A stretch of 64,000 nt of DNA from Aptenodytes patagonicus. Lineage: Eukaryota; Chordata; Aves; Sphenisciformes; Spheniscidae. Of this stretch, positions 1 to 12,310 are shown piece after piece. The position numbers and the translations under genes were made by a program. A model generated the notes under the pieces. The model saw nothing but the letters and a program-made list of their open reading frames with translations. It did no database searches and was not told the DNA's origin. The stretch lies in the NCBI RefSeq assembly GCF_965638725.1, contig NC_134950.1, positions 165,640,853 through 165,704,852 on the forward strand, read 5' to 3'. Within the stretch, counting starts at the first letter, position 1, and each line of letters starts with the position of its first letter.

Positions 1-3000
1 TATTTATTTGTCTATTTAAGCTATAACTCTCACTATTTTTTGGCCCCACTCATCCCTTCCTAGCTGTCCAAACTTATGGCCTGTGGTGAGACTTGAGACA
101 GCTCTAACTCAGATACCCATCTGCTCCCTCCTTCCTTCTCCCTTCAGCTGGATCCTTGCAATGTGTCATCTAGACCGGCATCGGCAGCTCTTGCTTTGTA
201 AGTGTTTAACACCAGCAAATATCGGTTTGAAAGCACGCATGAAAAGTTCACCTGCAGAAGGAAGAGTGTTAAAAGGGAGCGCAATGGAAACATAAAAGGT
301 AAAAATCCCTGAACCAAAGCCTTGCAATCTCAAGTTGCACTATTTCTAAGGTCACTTTTTTTACTTTGACCCAATGTGGAGGTAGTGATCAAGGTCTGGG
401 GTGTTCTTTGCTGCAGTGCAAAATATAGAGCAAAAAAAAGTAAGCTTGTTCCTCCTGCTGCCGCCTCTCCCCTCTACCTTGCAACAGGTTTCTCAATGTG
501 TCCTACCCAGAGACTCATTCCTCTATGGAGTGCAGGGCTGTAAGCAAGAGGACAGCAAAGGAAAAATTCTGGTAAGCACTTTTTAAGGAAAAAATGATAA
601 AATACGTTAAAATACTATTGCTTTAGATGGAATTTGCAAATTAAACTGCCTGGTTAACTTTCATTGACAGCTAAACAAAAATGTGGATTTCTTTCTCCCA
701 ATCTCTCCCAGCCCAGAGAAGCACAGACACCATTCCAAAGGCACCTTTTTTTCCAGTTTTCAAAAAATGTGTTTTCCAGGATTTTGTAAAAAAAGAAATG
801 TCAGCTAAATTAAAATTTCCTATGGCAAGTTTTGGCCAAAGGTCAGAGGGGAATTACCAGTTCATCCATTCAAATGGTTCTGTGCCAGAGCAACCAGCAC
901 AGGGGATGTGGACCAAGCCCTGGCTTTTGAGGACATTAAACAGTCCTGAAAATACAGGAGTGTGACCTCATTTAAAGCAGGCTGCCGTGGCATCAGTTCC
1001 ACTGGTGATTAACGGGGTTCCTCGTGACTCAGACCCACCGTGATGTCAAGCTCCACTCATGTCCAACCCAGTTATCAGAAATGTAGTTTGAGTGCAGAGT
1101 TTAGCCCAGGATTTCCTGGGAAAGGGCTGAGTACAAGGTTTTAATGTTTTAGTCACTACAGTGTAAAGAACTGAGATTGTGTGCAACAGAAATTTATCAT
1201 AAGATGGAGAAGCACAACAGTGATGTCTGGATGATTTCTTTTTCCTTGGCCTTCTGAGGGAGCCTCATGCCCTACTGTAGAGACCAGACCACATGTGTTA
1301 ATTCTTTTTTGATCAACCCTTGTGTTGGGGTCATTCTGCATACAGCATTTCTTAAATTTCCTTCTCAATTCTGTGCCAAAAAGAATGGAAAGACTTGGTA
1401 CACCCTGAAGCTTTGACCAGGAGTGAACCTGCATTTGGATCGTTCCTTTCTCAGTACTAGTGTAGGATGCAGCGTTCCCCCAAATCCTGATCTGTTTATC
1501 TAATGGCAGTGAAGAAGGTGACACTACCAAAAGTTCACCAGAGGAAATGCATTATTGAAATAATAAATATGCTGACCTTTCCTGCCTTCCCTGATCTGAT
1601 GTGACAGCAGAGGTCTAAGACAGAAAAACTTTTTCATTTTCCCTCATCCTTTGCTATTTTGATGTTCTTATTCTCTTCTCTGCTTTGCGAGCATGAAGCT
1701 CGTTACTTGCTTTCTCCCACCAGCACCCACAGAAAAAAACACTTTGGAATTAAGAGCTGGCATTTGGGCTGGGGAGGTAAAACCTGGCCTTTCAGCACAC
1801 ATGGCTCCACAGTGCAGGATGATGGGGACCAGGAGCTGAACGTAGGTGCAGTCCTTTGTACCCACTTTGCATGGAGTTGTCCAGCAAGACTGGAGAGACC
1901 CTGGCTCACAGGGAGGGGGGTGAGCACAAGGAATCCAGGAGCAACGCCAGTCTTGAGAAGCTGGCCTCTCTACAGCATCTACTTTGCCTTATTGCACGTC
2001 TTAACCCATTTTCTTATCACATGGTCTTGTGGGAACAGGCCTGTAATTCAAGCCATATTCGTTTTAATTGCCTCTGTCTTTCCTCGCCATTTGGCATATG
2101 TACAAAAGGAGGATATAAGAGCTTTTATGGGAGTAAAATTCTATAATGAATCACTTATATCCAAAACAGGCCACGTACTAATGGGGGGGATGAGAAAGTT
2201 GCTTTGACCATGGGTTGTTTTGTGCCATTAACTTATTATTATGCATTCCAGAAAGGAGTGGAAAACTTTTGCTTCGCAAAGTCTCTCCTTTGCTGCGGTA
2301 CAGCAATCTTACCTATAGTTACTGAATTGTAGTATGTACAAAGGAGATTAGACAGTGCATTTACCATATGTAAAATTTAATTGTAGCATTTCTGTGACAA
2401 CAAAACTGACCATACCCTTTCCTGGATGCTGACACAAGGTTTGAGTGTTGACTTCTCCCAGTTATAACATAGTCCAGAGCTGATTTCATACCCTGTGTTC
2501 AGCCTTTTGGCATCACCTACCTGGCACAAAAGACCATTATCTGACCAAACTACCCGTTTTCTGAAGAGCTTGCATGGGGAAAGACTGGAGGATGGCAAAT
2601 CACAGGGAGAATGAGCTCCCATGCCAACTGCTCCAGCCATCTCGGCATGGGGATGTTTTGGGGCTGGAGCCAACTCCTCGCAGGCACACGGTCCTTTCGC
2701 CACTCCAAGGCATGAGCCGATTGAGAAGCACAGCCCTTTCCCGGCCCCTTATATGGAGCAGATTTCAGTAAAGGAGATAATCCAGCCCGAAGGGGTTATA
2801 TAGATAATACCCAACAGGCATGAAGGAGGCATGCTCTGCTGAAATCCCCTTATATGGCATAGCTGAATAGACTCAGATCTCCCAAATATCCGATGCATAA
2901 GACAACTCTGCATGAGGTCATACAGCAGACGGAAAGCCACGGTGCAGTGTCAGAGCGCATCTTCCAACCACTCTCTTTAAAGCCAGACCCCAGACCATTG

Positions 3001-5249
3001 TAGCCTCTCTCCCCCGCCGGTTCCCCGTGCCCCGAAGGCGGCTGCCCCTGCACCCCGCACGGGTGGTTGGATGACCGCTGCGGTGCTGCAGAGTGGTAAA
3101 TGCGTCGCATGCGTTTGCTATGGGGCAGCACCTAAAGTGCATTGCAGTTGCATTTTGGAGGGGATTCATCTCATTGCAGTTTAGGTGTCTACCGTGCAGG
3201 CATCTGCACAAGAGCTACTCACCCTAAACTCCCTTTGAAGTCACTGGAGAGAGACAGGCACTTCTAAGCACTGTTTTTCTGCCCTGGTTTAGGCACTAGG
3301 GTGGAGCCAGGCCATGGACACCATAAAGTGCTTCGCTCCTTGCTGGCTGTGCACCGACCAGACACAGACATTTGCACTTAGTCAAACAAACCTGTTGTTT
3401 GCACATGAAACCTGGCACATCTTTAGATGCTTTTTTCCCACCCCCACTTCTAAAACAATTACTCAACTTTTTTTTTAAAGTGTGTCCTTTCATCTTCAAA
3501 TAAATTGACAAAAAGCACTTAGTGTAGGTACTACCAGAACAAAATGACATGTTAAGACATTTTCAGAATGTTGTTCATTTCTACATAACTCTGTTTCTCG
3601 AAAGATTTTTTTTTTAATAAATATGAAGTATTCCTTCCAAGTCCAGAACTTGTAAATTTATGACAAAATTCCAGTCCTGTCAGACTCAGCTCAACACCTC
3701 TATTTTACATTTCAAAACAAAAAAATATGAAGTGACTGGTTGCTACGTTTTCTGACATACATCTCTTTTTGAACTTTATTATAATCACTGTGCAGCTGAA
3801 GAACAGTTCTGAATAAATCCAACTTCATAAAGCCCATGGTGCTCCAGCAAAGGATGCTGTTCACAAGCCAGACCCAGAAGGCCCAGTGCCAAGTCACCCA
3901 AAGCAATGCACCTTTCTCCACGACCCCCATTCCTTCATCAATATAACCTCTACCTCGTTTCTCATGCATCAACATAAAGTATGTCAGAGTGTGCTGTGGA
4001 GGGGTATCTTAGCAACTGGTAATTTTTGGGTGGGATCATGACTTATACAGTCAGCCACACATTTTGCAAAAAAAGGTATCAGAAATAATATCAGTCTGGC
4101 ATATGGCTAAATCCAAGTCTCCTCTGACAGTGCTCTGCAAAACTTATGCCAATACAAAGGATTTTACTTTTTTTTTCCATTTAATTGATAATTACCAGTG
4201 TGGTGCACTTTATAAGATGAAAAACCTGAGCTGTTCTGAAACTTCTGAAATTCCCAGACGGAAATTCTTCTCCTGGAGAGTGTCATGTAATAGAAAAGGA
4301 GCCGATCTCTTGCGGCTCTGCTCCTTAGGGGAGAGTGGGAGGGAACTGGGTAGCAACTTGTCTTCATCTGAGATTCCCGAAAGGGAATAAAGTGCTGAAA
4401 AGTTTCAGAACAGCATTGTAACTGGTGTATCTTACTGCTCGCTAATTGCATAATTTACTGCTCAGAAACTGTGTGGTTTGCAGACTCTTGTAGGAGTAGG
4501 GTCTCCTCTGCTGCAGCTCTGGTTCTTCAAGCTGTTTATTCGTTATTGCATTAAGCAGCCGGTAGACTAAACCTGAATTAATCCGAGGAGCACAGTGGCC
4601 CATTTTGCACAGAAGAGGTGGAAAGTTCTCCAGCCTCCTCCTTTCTAGCATTTTCAGTGCCTAAACCTGCCTAAATCACATTTAGATGCTTAATCCTTTA
4701 CTGGGACTGGTCCTAAGTAATGTTCCAGGAGGTGCCCTGCATGCCAGGGTGGGAAACCCACTGTGCCACAACACACTGCATTCCTCCAAGCACTGCTCTG
4801 CATTAATTTTTAAAAGCTTAAGGATTATATGTGCTTGCAGCTGAATAAACATGCATGGAAATCACAGACACAGACAACACTCGCTTGTCCATGCAATGGA
4901 CACTTAGGTACCCCATGTGAACAATTACGGGTTTGAAGTACACATAGTTGCCTGTTTACGTGAGTACAAAAGCATGCATGCTAAGCAGATGCCTGACTTA
5001 AATGTATCTACTCAGTTTTGTTCTTTTTATTTACACTTTCTTCAATAATTTCACCTGCTAACAGACACATCAGAAATGCATGATGCTCTGTAATGGCTGC
5101 CTAGCAACTCGGTGGGATGAAAAAACTCAGTTTCATTCAGGTGTTAAATAATCTGAAGTGCAGTGAATTTATCTTACGCAAACATCGGAAGGCTTAATAA
5201 CAGCAGCAGCAAAACACAGCATTGGTGTAATGGTGATGATGTCCTAATA
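1..5249. other. Intergenic DNA, no gene recognised
   Basis: AT-rich single-copy-looking DNA. A small CpG-richer patch lies at about 3010-3120. Just right of it is a stretch at about 3150-3290 with an old-repeat look (TTGAAGTCACTGGAGAGAGA) that resembles one near 16.23 kb. Open frames up to 182 codons (1659-2207) look like chance. Confidence 0.7.
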
Positions 5250-5945
5250 TAATGGAACAAACCGATATAAAGGACCTGGGGGTGCTGGTCGACAGCCGGC
5301 TGAACATGAGCCGGCAGTGTGCCCAGGCGGCCAAGGTGGCCAATGGCATCCTGGCCTGTATCAGAAATAGTGTGGCCAGCAGGAGGAGGGAAGTGATCGT
5401 GCCCCTGTACTCAGCACTGGTGAGGCCGCACCTCGAATACTCTGTTCAGTTTTGGGCCCCTCACTACAAGAAGGACGTTGAGGTGCTGGAGCGTGTCCAG
5501 AGAAGGGCAACGAGGCTGGTGAGGGGTCTGGAGAACAAGTCTGATGAGGAGCGGCTGAGGGAACTGGGGTTGTTTAGCCTGCAGAAAAGGAGGCTGAGGG
5601 GAGACCTCATCGCTCTCTACAACTCCCTGAAAGGAGGTTGTAGCGAGGTGGGGGTCGGTCTCTTCTCCCAAGTAACAAGCGATAGGACGAGAGGAAATGG
5701 CCTCAAGTTGCGCCAGGGGAGGTTTAGATTGGACGTGAGGAAAAATGTCTTTACTGAAAGAGTGGTTAAACATTGGACCAGGCTGCCCAGGGAAGTGGTG
5801 GAGTCCCCATCCCTGGAGGTATTTAAAAGACGTGTAGATGAGGCGCTTAGGGACATGGTTTAGTGGGCATGGTGGTGTTGGGTTGACGGTTGGACTCGAT
5901 GATCTTAGAGGTCTTTTCCAACCTTAATGATTCTATGATTCTATG
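5250..5945 (+). mobile_element. CR1 LINE (CR1-J-like), 5'-truncated, with intact ORF2 tail
   Basis: An uninterrupted 203-codon frame (5252-5863) encodes the last part of the CR1 reverse transcriptase protein. Motifs include [54 protein letters not shown] and [19 protein letters not shown] short 3' UTR follows (GGTTGGACTCGATGATCTTA region) and then the ATTCTATG repeat ending at about 5945. The lack of frame lesions and the good tail indicate a relatively recent insertion. The 5' junction lies at about 5250. No target duplication was seen, as is usual for CR1. The family name is from memory of the 3' UTR and is tentative. Confidence 0.95.
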
Positions 5946-6803
5946 GTATTTGGTATCTTTGAAGCTGCAGTTTGAGAGGTTTCTTAAAAGCATGTATCTA
6001 CTAAAAGGAGCAAACTGTTTAATGAGTTTTGCCTTGGTAAAGATGGACAGATAAAGTAGAGATCAGATCACTGCACACACTCTAGGTGTGCTCATCTAGG
6101 GCTTCATGATGTACATCTGCCTAAATATCTCCAAATTTTTAAGTTGGGCAGACCTGAAATTGCTGCTTACCAAAGCAGCAAATCTTACTTCAAATATTTG
6201 GCTTCAACTTGTTAAGCGGTTGATTTCAGATTGTTAATTTTATCTTGTAAGCAAAATAAAAATTGACTTGGGGGGAAAAAAAGGTAAAAAAACCCAACAT
6301 TGTTTCTGCACAGGAGGTGTTTGTGTTGCAGTGTCCTAACTGGGATGGACAGAATCGGCCAGGTAGAGATGAGGGGCAGGAATGTATGAAAATGGTATAG
6401 AAAAACTAAACCCACTGTGGTCCATGAGTATTTCATGCTCCCAGATAGTTTAGTAATGCTGATTAAAATGACACTTCAGATGGTGCAAGGAAGGAGTCAA
6501 GACTGAGCTTTTTCTATAATATATATACAATGAAGATAGCAAATTCACAGCTTGTGAGGCTCGTGGGTGGTTGCTTCTGCTCCCACTGAGAAGAGCAGTA
6601 ATTTGCTTGGAGGTCACAGTTGTGCCAGGCAGTGGGGAATGCAAACTTAGATGGCTGCTATCTTGGGACATAATCAACTCAATTCAGCTTGAACCTAATG
6701 AAGTTGCTACAGCAACCTGAGATGGCTACTGCGTGGTCCTGTAGCAGCCAAGTTGTTTTCTGTTCTCCACAGAACCAGGAGTGCTGCTGGGGAGATGCCA
6801 TTT

Positions 6804-6808
6804 CCCAG
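6804..6808. repeat. Target-site duplication of the solo LTR, left copy
   Basis: CCCAG lies immediately left of the LTR, and the identical CCCAG lies at 7400-7404 on the right. A sixth base, G, also matches if the mutated first LTR base is ignored. Confidence 0.8.
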
Positions 6809-7399
6809 GGTCATGGTTTAACCCCAGTGGGCAGCTCAGCCCCATGCAGCCACTCGCTCACTGCCCGCAGTGGGATGGGGGAGGGACTCAGAAGCATAGG
6901 AGTGAGAAAACCCGTGGGCTGAGATAACGACAGTTTAATAGGGAAAGCAAAAGCCATGCATGCAAGCAAAGCAAAACAAGGAATTCATTCGCTACTTCCC
7001 ATGGGCAGGCAGGTGTTCAGCCATCTCCAGGACAGCAGGGCTCCATCACGCGTAACGGTGACTTGGGAAGACAAACGCCATCACTCCGAACGTCCCCCCT
7101 TCCTTCTCCTTCTCCCACCTTTATATGCTGAGCATGACGTCATATGGTGTGGAACATCCCTTTGGTCAGTTGGGGTCAGCTGTCCCGGCTGTGTCCCCTC
7201 CCAACTTCTCGTGCCCCCCCAGCCTGCTCGCTGGTGGGGTGGTGTGAGAGGCAGAAAAGGCCTTGACTCTGTGTCAGCACTGCTCAGCAGTAACTAAAAC
7301 ATCCCTGTGTTATCAACACTGTTTCCAGCACAAATCTAAAACACAGCCCCATACTAGCTACTGTGAAGAAAATTAGCTCTATCCCAGCCAAAACCTACA
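6809..7399 (-). mobile_element. Solo LTR of an endogenous retrovirus (ERVL/class III-like)
   Basis: This 591-bp LTR lies in reverse orientation and is bounded by a 5-bp duplication, CCCAG, at 6804-6808 and 7400-7404. Read on the minus strand it starts TGTAGGTTTTGGCTGGGATAG. It carries a perfect CRE (TGACGTCA at 7135-7142), a TATA-like CATATAAA just downstream (about 7119-7126) and an ATTAAA poly(A) signal at 6934-6939. It ends ACCATGACC, with the expected terminal CA changed to CC. No internal retroviral sequence lies on either side, so it is a solo LTR left by recombination. I recognise it as an LTR family common in neoavian genomes. Placing it in ERVL rests on the 5-bp duplication and on memory. 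Confidence 0.88.
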
Positions 7400-7404
7400 C
7401 CCAG
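7400..7404. repeat. Target-site duplication of the solo LTR, right copy
   Basis: CCCAG directly follows the LTR terminus CCTACA and matches the copy at 6804-6808. A 5-bp duplication is the length usual for class III/ERVL integration. Confidence 0.8.
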
Positions 7405-10400
7405 GCACTGGTGACACTCTCTGGATGCAAACAAGATGTTGTGCATCAAAGTGACTCCCCCCAAAGCATTGCACAGTTATTAACACGGATGTTCCTTTTT
7501 CCAGTGGATTTGCTGTAAACTTACACTGATGGGAAAAACAGAACAAAACAAAGCACAGTGCAGCTTTGAGTTAGAAAAAACCTGAAAATTAGTTTTTATT
7601 TAATATTCTGCTTCCCCCTCAAAGTTTTGTCTTTTAGCAATAATGGAGCAAAATCAATTATTCACATAGATCTATTGGAAATCAACAGTAAAGCCTAGCA
7701 CATCCGTATCATTTCACAATAACAGCACTTAAACACTCCTTGCAGAGGCAGAATATGTTTCAGACCAGTGGGGCAGATCTCAGTCTCTGCTCATCATGGA
7801 AAGCAAAAAAGCAAGTATTTTGCAAGTCAGCACGTGTGTGTGAGAGGTAGATTTTCAACAACAGTTTTTAGATTACCCAAATAAATGTTTTTCTCAAAGA
7901 ACAGGTCCTCCTAATTGCAGAATATCTGCTCTGTAGATGGAGGTCTTTGTGCCAAACTGCTCGCTAATCCTCTTCCCCGTAAATATATTGGCAGAGAATA
8001 CAAGTCTGTTAAGACTCACATTTAATGTTTACAAATCCCTATTTATCTATAAATGCCCTCCTATCTCTGTCTGTCACTCTAGCATCGCCTACCTGTCTGC
8101 CTCCCTGCCTAATATGTCATGTTGGAATATGATTTGGTTTCGGAGAACCTGCTGCTTTGGCTTTTTGCAGAGCCTCTACAACAGTTTTTATTACTTTAAA
8201 AGTGTGGTAAACCACTGCATCTTCTCACTTAAGCTTCTGTTTTTCCAAAGGAAATTCAATTAGCTTTAACATATTTCCAACCAAATGGTAACCTGGACTG
8301 TGTAACCTGTATAGGTCTCCTCTGAGAATAGCCCTTGCCTTTCCTTTCCACTTGCTACTGAAATGACAGCAAAATCTGCTGGCCGGGCCTCCCCTTTTAT
8401 CAGAGGCAAAATTAACTTGTCCCTCATGTGTTTTGGATTCCAGCCTAAATTGGACACTGGGAGCTTTTCTAGTTGATTTTGACCTTGAAATAGGACATGT
8501 GGGTGTAGCTGAGCACACCTGGCTCTAGGGACGGAGCAGCTGAAAGACCTTCAGGAACAAAAGTGTTAACCAAGTCCACCCCCAACCTCTTTTACTTCCC
8601 TTTATCTCACCCAGCAAGTCCCCGTTTCTTTTGTCTAAGAGATCTTCCTGTTCTAGTTTGTATCCTAATACAATCCAGCTCAGAGATTTGAAACCCTTTT
8701 AGGGTTTTTTTGGGGTGTCTTCAGTTTAATGACAAGATGCAGACGTTTTGACTTCACCCCTGTCTTGGGCTCCTGTCACAAGCACAGATACTCAGTCGAC
8801 CATTTTGCAGGCTGCATTTAAAAAGCCTATTACAGAGCATCTTGCTATTGGGAGGCAGGATAGGGGCCGCCACCCAGGTGAAGTGTGCTCAGAAACGGGG
8901 AGATGGGCAGCAAAGACCAGGTAGGGTGCAAGTGAGAGGTGGGGTACACGTCTGCGTCCAGTCGTGAGCTCTGGTTGGCAATATCCGTGCTGCCTGGCTG
9001 CCCGCTTGAAGCTGCAACCTGATGTTCTCATCCCCTTCATCCTACCCCCTTTTCTGTGCTTTCCCATGGCCCATAATTTATCTGAAGAAAAGGATGCTTT
9101 TGTCATGGAGTTCTTTGTCTCCTCCTCCTCAAATTCCTGCCGCAGTTTGGGACTCTGACCCTTTCCGCAGTGAGAGCTGGTGATATCAGAGGCAAAGGAC
9201 TGTGACCTTTAAGTGTGAACAAGTCAGAGGAGGAGATAAGTTATAAGAAAGTTCCTGCATGAAATAATTCAGTGACAAGGTGTTTTGAGGGACAAAAGAG
9301 CTGCAAATACATAGGCTGTAATTTCAAAGCTGAGGGGGAACCCCAAATGATCTCCAAATAAAATTATAAACTAAAAAGTGTCTTCAAGACTCGGATTTAT
9401 TTTGTTATCCAAGCCTTGTGCTATCCCAGTGTATACAGGGATATATAGGGCTGAAACAGTACCGGATTAGAAGCAATGCTGGCACTATAATGTTTGAAAG
9501 GCCTATGCTATGAAAGAGTGAAAATATAGCCAGTGGAGGAGACAGGACAGAATATATATAATAATAATAATTTTTTTTATATATATATGTATGAGATTGA
9601 ATGAATTGGTTTTGGTTTTGCATTTTGCCTACACTAAAAGCAGAGCATTAGATTGCTCCAAATTTCACTAACACTGAAGATACATGTGGACCCGCACGTG
9701 ATCAGGTCTCTCTCTAGTGAGCCAGAAGACTAAGACAGTCCTGTGGAAAACTTTGGATTTAGGGCTGTATCAGCTTTTCATTTTTTGGCTGTATCCCCTG
9801 TCCGTACTTCAGAGCCAGATTCTTCACGCTGGCAACCTGGATCAAAGGCAGAGGTGATGTTTCAAATTTATATAGACTTAGCTGAGAGCAAGATCAGAGT
9901 CGTCTTGTGACTACATTTTAGAAGTCCAGCAAAACAGAACTGTAGCTGAAGGAAGAGAGAAGGAAATGGTAACTGGTCACCATTAAGGGGAATGGTGACC
10001 CCAGGTTTTGGAAGCGATTTTAGAAGGAATAGAGCCAGGCAGTAGATCAGTAAGGATTTTTTTGATGTCCTCATATCAAGGATGAAGGATGAGCCTTGAT
10101 TTAATCATAAAATCAAAAGCAGGAAGATGCTCTTGTATTTAGGTAAGGAAATAGGATGCAGAAAATCCGTGTTCGACTCCTGCCTTTGGCCAGGTCTCAA
10201 TGGGTGCTCTTGAGTAAGTCACAGAGGTTTTGTATTGGAAATATATTTTAAGACTGTCCTTGTGATTAAATTGTCTAATCATCTACAGAGTCTGAACAGG
10301 AGAAACCTTAACATGGGCTGGCGCTGAATTTGGGACTCTCCCTGCAACTGGAAGAGGTTTTGTTTCTGCACCCATGCCCATCGCATGGAGGGAACAGCAT

Positions 10401-10724
10401 GTCCCAGGGCTGCAGAGTTAAAGCAATGCTGTCTGAAAAATGCTTAAATAATATTTTGTGGCTGAACCCCTTTGCAGAAAGCCTTACAGAGAAAAAACGG
10501 AAGAAGCACTAAAAGCATAGCTGGAGTTAACGCTACTTGTCCACGTGAAGGAGGCCCATTACGTGGCTGGGTGAGCACCATCACAGAGGAGCTGCTCAAG
10601 CAGGCAGAGATCACTCCTAATGTTGTGTCTTGGGCTCACTCCTGATGTGTGAAAACACAGCTGCCGCCTTGAGATACTAACAGGAAACTGCTCATTTTTG
10701 GCAAATAAATGTTGCATAACAGAA
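7405..10724. other. Intergenic DNA, no gene recognised
   Basis: Nothing coding is recognised. Contents are a possible MIR fragment at 10140-10240 and a TA-rich simple tract at about 9554-9593. The remainder is unclassified. Confidence 0.7.
10140..10240 (+). mobile_element. Possible MIR-like fragment
   Basis: AAATCCGTGTTCGACTCCTG followed by a short gap and TTGAGTAAGTCACAGAGGTT resembles the tRNA-derived head and the TTGGGCAAGTCAC core junction of MIR. The fragment is short and diverged, so this is tentative. Confidence 0.35.
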
Positions 10725-11430
10725 ACATAAAAATCCCTATACTGCGCCAAACCAGAGATCTGTCTTGCTCAGTGTCCCGCCTCCGCCTGCGAGCAAGAGC
10801 AGGGTGAGCAGATAGGAGCAGTGTCCTGCGGCACCCCAGCAAACTCTCTGTGTTTAGCAATCCTTGGAGGACTTTTCATCCATCAGTTTGCACCATCGCT
10901 TTATGAACCCACATAAAAAAGCATAATATCTACAGCGTCCCGCTGTCCATGCTCCAAAGCTGAAGTGCACGGAGGGTGCAGAATATCTCATTTTATTTCT
11001 TTCCCACCTGCTGCTTGCTGGCTTATTTGACAGCTCCCTAGTCCTTGGATCAGAGGAGTCAGAGTCTCCTTCCCTATTCATTTTTTCCAGGCCAGTCATG
11101 ATTTTATACCCCTCTATCACATCCTCCTTCAGTTTATCTGGCCTGCAGGCAGAAGAGTCCCAGTCTATTAAATCCTTCCCCACATGGGAGCTGTTTCATA
11201 CCTTTGATCCTGCCTGTCACCCTTCTCTGCACCAACTCTGCACCATCCTTTGGGCAAAGGGGAGACGGGAACCAGGCATGATGGAGAGTGACCCCACATT
11301 TATGGAGCAGCATGTTGATATCTCTCCCAATAATGCCTAAGAGTTTGTTTTTCTGCCTGTGACTGCCCTTTGAGCTGACATTTTCTTAGAATACCCGTTC
11401 CAGCTCCAGGATTTCTTTCCTGAGGAGCGA
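10725..11430 (-). mobile_element. Ancient CR1-type LINE remnant
   Basis: The plus strand shows the reverse complement of an old amniote CR1 end: AACATAAAAATCCCTATACTG at about 10725, then TAGCAATCCTTGGAGGACTTT, then a pyrimidine-rich stretch. On the minus strand, the reading at 10854-11183 keeps a decayed ORF2 tail with CRPDKLKEDVIEGYKIM and GLEKMNRE. These resemble the CR1 motif in which a SLxKLKRDxIEVYKIMxG-type segment occurs. Heavy divergence indicates an insertion that predates birds. The right limit, about 11430, is soft. Confidence 0.7.
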
Positions 11431-12177
11431 CAGCTATTTCTCCGAAATAGAGGCTTTTTGCCCATCTCTGTCTGAAATTGGCTGCATGGTGGTGGCACGA
11501 GCCAGATTCCCAGCTCAGCTGGGAAGAGGATTAGAGACTTCAGCGGTAGTGCAAAGCTACACACGTGGGGGGAAATCGATGTCTCCGTGTTTGCTCTGGA
11601 TCCAAAAAGCACATAAATCACCAATTAAAACCACTGCTACTAATGGACATCAGAGACATGAATGAAAAGAAAGCAAATAACTCCATGTGGACCTTTACTC
11701 CAGAGTTGGATCTGCATAGGTGGGAACTAGATCTGATGGGCCCTGGTTGCTACCCCTCTAGCAAAGGACCTGGGGCATTTATTGCTATTTTTAGCCTGTT
11801 TGATGAGGAGGACTTCCAGAAATAGTGCCTAACTCCTGAGTCTCCACATGGTTTCTCTAGTGCTACTAGTGTCTGGAATTCAAACTGCGGGGCTCTGTGG
11901 GCAACCCCGGTGCCAAGCACGTTTCACCACCCTGCAGACTGCACAGGATTGAAAAACACCGGCTTCTTGTAGAAAATACTTTCCTTTCCTGTAGGACACG
12001 GGTTACCAGAAACCTCCAGGACTGTCAGCAGTTGTTAGCTGGGGCAGCAGACAGTCTGATTTCTTCTTCGAGTTTTTGCAAGCTCTGGAAGGGTTATAAA
12101 ATGCTTAAGTCATGTAAATAAATCTCTTTCCTATAGTTTGCTTGATCTTAACTGGGTAGTGAAAATATTGTAAGTTT

Positions 12178-12310
12178 GTGCTTCTACAGCATCTTTCATG
12201 CAAGGATATCAGAAGTGCTTTATAAACATTAACTAATTAAGCCATTAAACCACACAACACCCCACTGAGTATGTAAGGATTTACAGGGATGTATACAGTA
12301 AGAAGATTAA
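12178..12310 (-). mobile_element. MIR-like SINE fragment (3' part)
   Basis: The stretch AGCATCTTTCATGCAAGGAT, AGTGCTTTATAAACATTAAC, TAATTAAGCCATTAAACC and ACAACACCCCACTGAGTATG resembles the reverse complement of the MIR 3' part. The core and head are not recognisable. Confidence 0.5.

Noticed and set aside
1659..2207. 182-codon open frame on the plus strand
   Set aside because: No domain, no supporting splice sites and no family resemblance. Other frames on both strands are equally open.
5411..5773. Minus-strand open frame over the CR1 at 5.3-5.9 kb
   Set aside because: It is the antisense shadow of the CR1 ORF2 tail.
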